DNA from: Bacteroidota bacterium
Lineage (GTDB): Bacteria > Bacteroidota > Bacteroidia > Cytophagales > Cyclobacteriaceae
NCBI GenBank assembly: GCA_023428695.1
Contig: JAEYWY010000016.1
Coordinates: forward strand, 1-32,212
DNA length: 32,212 nucleotides
Direction of reading: 5' to 3'
Both the position numbers and the translations under genes were made by a program. Positions 25,490 to 32,212 of this stretch are shown here, piece by piece (within the stretch, counting starts at the first letter, position 1; each line of letters begins with the position of its first letter). The notes beneath the pieces were generated by a model that worked only from the letters and a program-made list of their open reading frames with translations, had not been told where the DNA came from and ran no database searches.

Positions 25490-28400
25490 ATGCTGAACAA
25501 GCCTTTACATAGCGCGGAACCCGATCAGGTGGGCAGGCCTGCCGATTTCGACATTAGTAGCCAGAATCCTTTTCCCGGTCTGCGACCATTTACAGTTGAT
25601 GAGTCATACCTCTACTTTGGTCGGGAAGAACACATAAACGAAATCCTCGATAAGATCTCAAAAAACCGTTTCGTAACGGTCATGGGGTATTCCGGAAGCG
25701 GAAAATCGTCCCTCATGTACTGCGGTTTTATACCCGTCCTCCACGGGGGGTTCCTTGCCGACAACGGCCCTCACTGGCGGGTGGTGATCACGCGACCCGG
25801 TAAGTCTCCGATTTCAGGACTTGCTGAGTCATTCGTTGAGACCATGGTTCAGAATGGACTCGCTGCTGAATCAGAAAAGGATTTTCATCGCGCAGTCATT
25901 GCCTCCATACTCCGTAGTGGTACCAACGGTTTGATTGAGGCTGCAAGGTATCTGCAGTCAAGTTCAAAGGAGAATGTTTTTATTCTCATCGACCAGTTCG
26001 AAGAACTCTTCCGCTTTCGCGATCTGAAAACATCGGCATATGAAGTCGCCGAGAATGAAGCGCAACACTATGTCAAGCTCTTGTTGACGGCAATTGCCCA
26101 AAACGAACTTCCGATCTATACCGCGCTTACAATGCGTTCGGATTTCATCGGTGAGTGTGCGAATTTCACCGGCCTGACGACCGAGATCAATAAGAGCAAC
26201 TACCTGGTTCCGCAGATGACGCGTGACCAGAAAAGAGCCGCCATCGAAGGACCGATAGCAGTGGCAGGAGGAGCGATCACACCCCGACTCGTTAAACGTC
26301 TGCTCAACGACATCGGCCCTTATCAGGATCAACTCCCCATCCTTCAGCATGCCCTCATGCGTACGTGGGACTATTGGGTTGCAAATCATGAGCCCGGTGA
26401 AGCGATGGATATCCGCCACTACCAGGCTATCGGCAAAATTACACAGGCACTTTCCCTGCACGCGAACGAACTCTTTGATGAGTTGACGCTGCGTGAAAAG
26501 GAGATTGCAGAAATACTTTTCAAGAATATTACCGAAAAGAACCAGAACAACATGGGCCTGCGTCGCCCGTGTCGTCTTGGTCTGATTGCAGAACTTGCGG
26601 AAGCTTCCGAGGAAGAGGTGATCCGTGTGATCGATCACTTCCGGCAGCCGGGTCGTTCATTTCTGATGCCAGGCGCCAACGTGCCGCTGAATGCTGATTC
26701 AATGATCGAACTTTCCCACGAAAGTCTGATGCGTATATGGACGCGTCTCTCTGCGTGGGTTGACGACGAATTTGAATCTGCGTCCATGTACAAGCGCCTT
26801 TCTGAGGCGGCCGCGATGTATCAGATCGGAAAGACCGGCTTATGGCGACCACCTGATCTTCAGCTCGCGCTCAACTGGCAGAAGAAACAACGCCCTACAC
26901 GCGAATGGGCTCAACGTTACGACGAAGCATTCGAACGCGCGATCGTATTTCTTGACACCAGCCGCATCACCTATGAAGCAGAACTCAAGAATCAGGAGAT
27001 GCTTCAGCGCCGGGTCCTCCGCAGAACGCGGGTGACGGCGGTCATACTCGGTATCGCGTTCCTGATCGCGATTCTGTTCTTCGTGCTTGCATATATTCAG
27101 AAGCTTGAAGCTGACAGAGATAAATTGCGTGCCCAGCAAAGCAGTGAGGAAGCTAATCAGCAGAGACTTATTGCGGAAGCTGAGAAAGCAAAAACGGATA
27201 GCCTGAACATTGTGATGGAAAAGAAGAACGCCGAGATCCAGGAGGCCTACGAATCCCTGGAAGACGCACTCGATTTTGCCACACGGGAACGCGAGAAAGC
27301 AGAAGCCGCAGCTGTTCGCGCGCGGCGTCAGGAGGAATTCGCGCGGCTCGCAGGGCAGGATGCATTTCTGTCGCGATTGCTTGCCGATGAAAACGCAGAG
27401 GAGGCCCGGCGCGCGTATGAATATGCGAACCGCCTGTACATGCTTACAAAAGCGCAGGAACTCGCATCAAAAGCTGCCGTGCAGGATGATGACAGCCAAC
27501 TCGCGGGATTACAGGCAATGCAGGGATATCAATTCCACACGAAGTACGAGGGCCGCAAGTACGATCGCTATATATATGAAGGTTTGTATAGTGCGCTCAC
27601 CAAACTTTCCGGTAGTTCTTACAATGCAATGAAGGCGAGCGGACCCCCGCGTATTCATATGCGTTCAATAGCGCTGTCAAATTCCGGTAACAAGTTTTTC
27701 GTGTCAGGTGCCGACGGAAGAATTTATCGCGGTGACATCGATAAGATGACGAATGAAACCACAGGTTTCCAGACCGCCTATCCAAGCAAGGTAATTGCGC
27801 TGAGTCGCGATGAGAAGTTTATCATCAACGGCAGCGACTCCGCGATAATCAATATTTATAACCTGGCCGATCCTTCAAAATCCAGAACGATCAGAGGGGT
27901 GACAGGTGCCACCAATGATATCGAATTCCTGCCGGACAACTCTGGCGTACTAGTGGCAAGCCAGGATCGGAACTTGTACCTTCTCAACCACCAGACAGGA
28001 GAAGTCAAAACTATCGCAACCCTGCCTTATGAAATAAAGGCCATTAGCATCCGCAGGGATGGAAGGATGGTAGCTGCTGCCGCATGGACGGGTCAGGTTG
28101 TCCTCATCGATTTGAGCAATAACAATATAGAAGAACTCGTCAACGACACCAACGCACGTATTCTCTCGATAAAATACAGCGCCAGCGGTTCCATGCTTGC
28201 ATACGGCCTTGAAGAAAAAGGCAATGCCCGTCGCGGACTCGTAAGACTATACAATTTCAATACGAAACGGGCCAGACAATTCAGTGGTCACAAAGCAGGT
28301 GTTTATGACCTCGAATTCAGTCCCGACGAAAAACTTCTTGCAAGCGCCGGATCTGACAAGCGCCTTCAGCTTTATGTGCTGGATAATCCGGAAGATCTGC

Positions 28401-28645
28401 CTGTCGTAATGGAAAACAACAATGGATTCATCTGGGATATTGAATTTACGCGCGGCTCCGATTTCCTGATTGCTGCGTGTAGTGAGTCCGAGATGCGCGT
28501 GTGGCCAACCGATCCGGCGCTCCTGGCTCAGGAGATCTGCCCGAAACTTACCCGAAACATGACGGAAGACGAGTGGCACAAGTACGTCGGTCCCGAGATC
28601 GAGTTTGAAGAAACGTGTAACATAACTACCAGCGGAGCAAAATGA
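25490..28645 (+). CDS. nSTAND1 NTPase with one transmembrane helix, coiled coil and WD40-like repeats
   Basis: This 1051-residue protein starts with the nSTAND1 signature NPFPGLRPFTVDESYLYFGR (26-45). Walker A is GYSGSGKSS (66-74), Walker B is LIDQFEEL (166-173), and a sensor-like TMRSDFIGEC follows. A winged-helix-type region (SHESLMRIWTRLSAWVDDE) closes the NTPase part near 430. A single hydrophobic helix lies at ~515-536 (VTAVILGIAFLIAILFFVLA), preceded by RRVLRRTR. A Glu/Lys/Ala-rich coiled coil follows to ~640. Residues ~720-1030 hold WD40-like blades, the clearest being GHKAGVYDLEFSPDEKLLAS. Such proteins are often misnamed 'high-affinity carbon uptake protein Hat/HatR'. The basic residues before the helix suggest the NTPase is cytoplasmic and the propeller periplasmic. 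The next gene overlaps by 4 bases. The exact function is unknown; a signalling or envelope-assembly switch is inferred. Confidence 0.92.
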   Translation: MLNKPLHSAEPDQVGRPADFDISSQNPFPGLRPFTVDESYLYFGREEHINEILDKISKNRFVTVMGYSGSGKSSLMYCGFIPVLHGGFLADNGPHWRVVITRPGKSPISGLAESFVETMVQNGLAAESEKDFHRAVIASILRSGTNGLIEAARYLQSSSKENVFILIDQFEELFRFRDLKTSAYEVAENEAQHYVKLLLTAIAQNELPIYTALTMRSDFIGECANFTGLTTEINKSNYLVPQMTRDQKRAAIEGPIAVAGGAITPRLVKRLLNDIGPYQDQLPILQHALMRTWDYWVANHEPGEAMDIRHYQAIGKITQALSLHANELFDELTLREKEIAEILFKNITEKNQNNMGLRRPCRLGLIAELAEASEEEVIRVIDHFRQPGRSFLMPGANVPLNADSMIELSHESLMRIWTRLSAWVDDEFESASMYKRLSEAAAMYQIGKTGLWRPPDLQLALNWQKKQRPTREWAQRYDEAFERAIVFLDTSRITYEAELKNQEMLQRRVLRRTRVTAVILGIAFLIAILFFVLAYIQKLEADRDKLRAQQSSEEANQQRLIAEAEKAKTDSLNIVMEKKNAEIQEAYESLEDALDFATREREKAEAAAVRARRQEEFARLAGQDAFLSRLLADENAEEARRAYEYANRLYMLTKAQELASKAAVQDDDSQLAGLQAMQGYQFHTKYEGRKYDRYIYEGLYSALTKLSGSSYNAMKASGPPRIHMRSIALSNSGNKFFVSGADGRIYRGDIDKMTNETTGFQTAYPSKVIALSRDEKFIINGSDSAIINIYNLADPSKSRTIRGVTGATNDIEFLPDNSGVLVASQDRNLYLLNHQTGEVKTIATLPYEIKAISIRRDGRMVAAAAWTGQVVLIDLSNNNIEELVNDTNARILSIKYSASGSMLAYGLEEKGNARRGLVRLYNFNTKRARQFSGHKAGVYDLEFSPDEKLLASAGSDKRLQLYVLDNPEDLPVVMENNNGFIWDIEFTRGSDFLIAACSESEMRVWPTDPALLAQEICPKLTRNMTEDEWHKYVGPEIEFEETCNITTSGAK

Positions 28646-29721
28646 AGAAAGTAGTTATCGTCGCCGTTTACTTTTTCCTGATTGCGCATTTGCAGGTGCA
28701 GGCGCAAAATTCATGTGAAGCGACCCTTACGAGAGCGCAGGAAGAGTTTGATGCCGGACGTTTTGAATCGGTTCCCGAAATTCTGAAACCCTGTCTTGAA
28801 AGAAGTCAGAATCGCGACTGGGAACAGCGCGCTTACCTGCTTCTCGCAGAAACGTACCTGCTCCTGGAAAACGCCGAAATGGCTGACGCGAGCTATCTGA
28901 ATGTATTAAAAGCGAATCCGGAATTTGAGACAGATGAAAGTCGTGATCCGATCGATCTTGTTTATTTGAGCAAGCGTTTTACGGCAACACCAATATTCTC
29001 GTTTTATGGAAAAGTAGGACTCAATGCCTCTTTCGCTACAGTAATCCACGACGTCGAAATCGAAATGGATGATCCTACAGACCAGGTAACAGAGAAGTAT
29101 CGTACGGGGGCCGGCTGGCAGGGAGGGCTGGGTGTACAGTTTCATTATAATGAGAATCTGGGACTGAGCGCCGAATTAAATTACATGTTCACGAGTTTTA
29201 TCCACCGGGCGAAAGGCATGTTTCAGGAAGCCAATTACAGTGTTGCTTTCACAGACAGGCAAACGTGGCTGAGCGTTCCGATACTGGTACGATATACATG
29301 GACCGGAACGCGCCTTGAACCGTTTGCGTATATCGGAGCGTCAATGAATCTGCTCGTACGCGACCGTTCCGATGTCGTTGTCAATAGCAACGTTGAGAGC
29401 CCTGTCGTTGATTACCTCGACATGCGCAATAAGTTCAATCGTTCGCTCATTGCGGGTGGCGGTCTTCGTTACAAATGGGGTTTGCGATATCTTTTCGGCG
29501 AAATTCGTTACTCGCATGGACTGAGCAATCTCGCCGTACCTGAGTCACGTTTTGACAGGGTTAGCTTCAGCTGGCCTTATGTTGACGACGACTTTCGTCT
29601 GAACAACCTGATGGTCAATGTTGGGTATATCCATCCGATCTACAAACCGCGGAAACTGAAGCGCGCCAAAACCGGATCTGTACTTCGTCAAATGGGAAGG
29701 AGGAAGAATGAAGGCAAGTAG
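28642..29721 (+). CDS. Outer-membrane beta-barrel protein with N-terminal TPR-like helices
   Basis: This 359-residue protein has a signal peptide (VVIVAVYFFLIAHLQVQAQ). Residues ~24-110 are helical and TPR-like: LTRAQEEFDAGRFESVPEIL, then AYLLLAETYLLLENAEMADA. From ~115 alternating beta strands take over: FYGKVGLNASFATVI, GGLGVQFHYNENLGLSAELN, LSVPILVRYTWTG, EPFAYIGASMNLLV, LIAGGGLRYKWG and NNLMVNVGYIHPIY. This is the pattern of the PF13568-like outer-membrane barrels of Bacteroidota. The helical part should face the periplasm. It is translationally coupled to the nSTAND1 gene through an ATGA overlap, and overlaps the next gene by 14 bases. It is not an obvious PorP/SprF homologue. Confidence 0.87.
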   Translation: MKKVVIVAVYFFLIAHLQVQAQNSCEATLTRAQEEFDAGRFESVPEILKPCLERSQNRDWEQRAYLLLAETYLLLENAEMADASYLNVLKANPEFETDESRDPIDLVYLSKRFTATPIFSFYGKVGLNASFATVIHDVEIEMDDPTDQVTEKYRTGAGWQGGLGVQFHYNENLGLSAELNYMFTSFIHRAKGMFQEANYSVAFTDRQTWLSVPILVRYTWTGTRLEPFAYIGASMNLLVRDRSDVVVNSNVESPVVDYLDMRNKFNRSLIAGGGLRYKWGLRYLFGEIRYSHGLSNLAVPESRFDRVSFSWPYVDDDFRLNNLMVNVGYIHPIYKPRKLKRAKTGSVLRQMGRRKNEGK

Positions 29722-30955
29722 ACTAATATTTGTTCTTGGTGCTTTCTTCTTTTCGCAGTGTGATACAGCGAATAACGTTGATCCACGATACGAGACCTAT
29801 TTCATCAAATACTTCGGTACAGAGGGCGACCAAAGCGGCGCGGACATTGTCGTCAACAATGATGGTACGATGTTACTGCTCGGAAACTCTGTTCTCCCTA
29901 CGGGAGTTGCAAACCCGTTTCTCGTTAAGACTGATCCGAACGGGAATTTGATATGGCTGTTGAATTTTGGAGCAAATGAAATCGGTGTCGACGTTGAAGT
30001 CATTAAGACAGGAAGTCACGCGGGTAGCTATATCGTTGCTTCCAATGTCGGTAACGAAGAAAACGCGAAGATCAGGCTGTGGCGTATCTCTGCGTCGGGT
30101 TCGTTTATTGACAGTCTTACCGTGACGAATATTGCTCCAGCCGGAACAAGACAATATGTGAACAGCGTCACATCGCTTGAGATCAATAGTGGCTTTGTCG
30201 TGACGGGGTATTCAGATGGCAGCCTTATGGAAGAAAGCTCACCCGAAACGGATGGCCCGACCGACAAAGATATCCTCGTATTCCATGTTGATGACTCGTT
30301 CTCAAGCGTGGAAAACGTCGTTAGCAAAGGCGGTGAACTGAATGGCGCCGGTGTCAGGGTGTTTGAACTTCCCAATGACCCGGCGGGTAAAATGGTTCTT
30401 TTCAGTTATACTGACAGGCCATTCCACTCCAGCGCCTTCGGTTTCAATTTTTCTTATGACATCATTTTCTCGGGTGTTCCGGTGGGCAGTCTTGTCGGCA
30501 CGGAAGAAGATCGTGAAATACTCGCATCCGTAATCAGGACACCGCTTCACATGGGCGAAGGCTTTCTCATGGCTGGAACGTCAGTTGCCAACGGGGGAAG
30601 TCAGGGAAGTGTTTACCTCGTAAAGTTCAACAACACCTTTGAATATAAGGGATTGGACAAGAAGCTCGACATAGGCCTTAATCTCGAATGTGTTGACGTG
30701 GATGCGGGCCCGGATGGCTATTACATCCTTGCAAATGAATTAAACGATACGGGTTTCAGAGACCTTGTGTTTATTCGAACCCTTCCCGATGGGGAACCCG
30801 TTGGCTTCAAAAAGTTTGGCGCCCTTGATGGTGATGACTCAGGCGGAGCGATTGCAGCGCTTCCCGACGGCAGGATCGCGATCGTGGCAACCATGGGATT
30901 GAAGACGCGGAAGAAACTTGCCCTCATCGTGGTGAATCATAATGGAGAGTTCTGA
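29708..30955 (+). CDS. Propeller-like lipoprotein of unknown function
   Basis: This 415-residue protein begins MKASRLIFVLGAFFFSQCDT, a lipoprotein signal with likely lipidated Cys18. The mature part is made of short beta-rich units. The first (GTEGDQSGADIVVNNDGTML) and the last (GALDGDDSGGAIAALPDGRI) resemble each other, and phrases such as FLVKTDPNGNLIWLLNFG recall the repeats of predicted beta-propeller surface proteins. I do not recognise a named family with confidence. It overlaps the barrel gene by 14 bases, and the giant gene downstream starts 1 base after its stop, so it belongs to the same unit. It is probably in the outer membrane, facing the periplasm or the outside. Confidence 0.82.
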   Translation: MKASRLIFVLGAFFFSQCDTANNVDPRYETYFIKYFGTEGDQSGADIVVNNDGTMLLLGNSVLPTGVANPFLVKTDPNGNLIWLLNFGANEIGVDVEVIKTGSHAGSYIVASNVGNEENAKIRLWRISASGSFIDSLTVTNIAPAGTRQYVNSVTSLEINSGFVVTGYSDGSLMEESSPETDGPTDKDILVFHVDDSFSSVENVVSKGGELNGAGVRVFELPNDPAGKMVLFSYTDRPFHSSAFGFNFSYDIIFSGVPVGSLVGTEEDREILASVIRTPLHMGEGFLMAGTSVANGGSQGSVYLVKFNNTFEYKGLDKKLDIGLNLECVDVDAGPDGYYILANELNDTGFRDLVFIRTLPDGEPVGFKKFGALDGDDSGGAIAALPDGRIAIVATMGLKTRKKLALIVVNHNGEF

Positions 30956-30956
30956 C

Positions 30957-32212
30957 ATGAAAGACCTTTTGTCGCGATATTTGACCACGACCATCCGACG
31001 GAACTGTCCGCGGAGCACCGGGCGACTGTCCTTGATGCTCTCGTTTTTCTTTCTGATCGCATCGTTGTCGTTCGTGACTACATCAGCCTACGCCCAGGTA
31101 AATGTCTCGGGTGGTGCAGGGGGAACTACGTTGTGCGCAGATAACAGCTACGTTACGCTTAGCCCTATCGTTATTACGGAGACGCAGAATGGCGACTTCG
31201 ACATCAGAAACTTCTCCGTTGACACGGTTAGTTTTGCGCTATCGGATCCCGCTTTCGAGTTCGAGCCTAATTCCGGAACTGTTTCATTCGGTGGTACAGG
31301 TTCGAATGCAGTCGTCGCTATTATCAAGGTAACGGCGACACGCGTGTCAGTAGGTGTTGTTGAAGGAACCGATGCCAACAGTACGGGAATAAACACGATC
31401 ACGATCACCGGAATCAAGGTTCGCGCTTCGTCGCCGGTAACGGCCCAATCCATTTCGAGGGTTGCTTCGCTGGTGGAGTTGAGTGTTAATGGCCTTCCAG
31501 TCGGAACCAATATTGCTTCCGTATCATCGTTCGCATTGCCGACGGTGAGTGCAGGAAGTGATGAATTGTTTTGTCCTCCGGGAAGCTTCAACTTTTCAAC
31601 ACAGGGAACAGGAGCATCGGCATCAGCCGGTACTGATATCAGTTGGACTCACAACGGAACAGGTTCGTTGACCGATGGGTCATCGCTGACGCCTTCGTAT
31701 ACACCTGGCGTTGGTGAAAGCGGCGTTGTTACGTTTACGATTGAGGCTTCCAATTCGAACGGAAGTTGTGCTCCGGTTACCGGTGTGATGCAGCTTACGA
31801 TACAGGAGCAGCCACAGATAACAGTTCAGCCCGTAGCCACCCAAACGGTATGCGAAGGCGGAGCGGTTAACCTGAGTGTAACAGCGGTTGGAACCGGACC
31901 GAGCTATCAATGGTATCTCAATGGCAATCCTCTGGGGAGTGAAACTGCGAATTCAATAAGTATTACGAATGCCGACGCATCGGATGCAGGCAACTACACG
32001 GTTCGTGTATTTGGTACGTGTGATGCGACAGGCGTATTGAGCAACGTATCGGCAGTCACGATCGAAGAGGCACCGGAAGTAACGACACATCCTTCGAACC
32101 AGACCATATGTGAAGGCGCGAACACCACCATGACGGTGAACGCGGGCTCTACGGTTTCGCCAGGGTATCAATGGCAGGTCAACCGCAACGATGGTCTTGG
32201 TTACGTTAACCT
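30957..32212 (+). CDS. Giant secreted Ig-repeat protein, N-terminal part (3' end outside window)
   Basis: A start at 30957, one base after the previous stop, opens a frame that stays free of stops to the window end (about 418 residues). The N-terminus has a basic region followed by LMLSFFFLIASLSFV and a likely cleavage after SAYA. Residues ~20-190 are an unassigned beta-rich domain (DPAFEFEPNSGTVSFGGTGS). Then come Ig-like modules of about 84 residues: one from ~287 (TVCEGGAVNLSVTAVGTG, YQWYLNGNPL, DASDAGNYTVRVFGTC) and another from ~371 (TICEGANTTMTV, YQWQVNRNDG). The pattern is that of large T9SS-secreted or gliding-type surface proteins; the sorting tail would lie outside the window. Coupling to the three genes before it suggests they serve its export, anchoring or function. 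Confidence 0.85.
   Translation, partial: MKDLLSRYLTTTIRRNCPRSTGRLSLMLSFFFLIASLSFVTTSAYAQVNVSGGAGGTTLCADNSYVTLSPIVITETQNGDFDIRNFSVDTVSFALSDPAFEFEPNSGTVSFGGTGSNAVVAIIKVTATRVSVGVVEGTDANSTGINTITITGIKVRASSPVTAQSISRVASLVELSVNGLPVGTNIASVSSFALPTVSAGSDELFCPPGSFNFSTQGTGASASAGTDISWTHNGTGSLTDGSSLTPSYTPGVGESGVVTFTIEASNSNGSCAPVTGVMQLTIQEQPQITVQPVATQTVCEGGAVNLSVTAVGTGPSYQWYLNGNPLGSETANSISITNADASDAGNYTVRVFGTCDATGVLSNVSAVTIEEAPEVTTHPSNQTICEGANTTMTVNAGSTVSPGYQWQVNRNDGLGYVN

Noticed and set aside
25490..28645. nSTAND1 NTPase as an antiphage (Avs-like) defence gene
   Set aside because: The effector slot is not a nuclease or protease. The protein has a membrane span and WD40-like repeats, and it is coupled to outer-membrane and surface genes, with no defence genes nearby.
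31148..31591. 147-residue minus-strand frame near the right end
   Set aside because: It is antisense to the long open frame from 30957 that has a signal peptide and Ig-like modules.

Overview
The window looks like chromosomal DNA from a member of the Bacteroidota, most likely the Cytophagales/Cytophagia. The evidence is a type IX secretion (T9SS) C-terminal sorting domain, Bacteroidota-type protein families (DUF5686 with a carboxypeptidase-like regulatory domain, SprB-like repeats, DUF1684), TAnnTTTG-type -7 elements, and few clear Shine-Dalgarno sites. Base composition looks close to 50% GC by eye. No mobile elements, CRISPR arrays, tRNA or rRNA genes were seen. Most of the window is ordinary core chromosome, framed by a very large surface-protein gene at each end.

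Layout: (1) 1-3009 (+) is the 3' end of a giant T9SS-exported protein that begins before the window. (2) 2999-6987 (-) is a compact group of fumarylacetoacetate-hydrolase-family protein, M23 peptidase, peroxiredoxin Bcp and a YihY/BrkB membrane protein. It diverges at about 7030-7070 from (3) an M48 lipoprotein protease and a DUF1684 protein (+). (4) 8524-10727 (-) holds a DnaQ-type exonuclease and an Mpl/Mur-type ligase. (5) 10728-11171 is a 444-base gap with a strongly base-paired segment that is a good candidate for an unannotated structured RNA. (6) dnaB and a lipoprotein joining SprB-like repeats to a CxxxxCH cytochrome domain run forward and converge on a small TPR gene. (7) 14104-21958 (+) holds etfB-etfA, a DUF151 bifunctional nuclease, a NupC transporter, a TrmH-type methyltransferase, a SanA-like protein and a DUF5686 protein. 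(8) thrS-infC-rpmI-rplT (22054-25303) is the classic translation cluster and ends at a strong terminator. (9) 25490-32212 (+) is a tightly coupled four-gene unit: a nSTAND1 NTPase with one membrane span, a coiled coil and WD40-like repeats; a TPR plus outer-membrane beta-barrel protein; a propeller-like lipoprotein; and the start of a giant Ig-repeat secreted protein that runs off the window.

The last unit is the best candidate for an undescribed system. Gene overlaps of 4 and 14 bases and then a 1-base gap imply co-expression. The predicted locations (inner membrane, outer membrane, lipid-anchored, secreted) suggest an envelope-spanning apparatus linked to a cell-surface protein. This functional reading is inference; the gene order, coupling and domain features are visible in the sequence.
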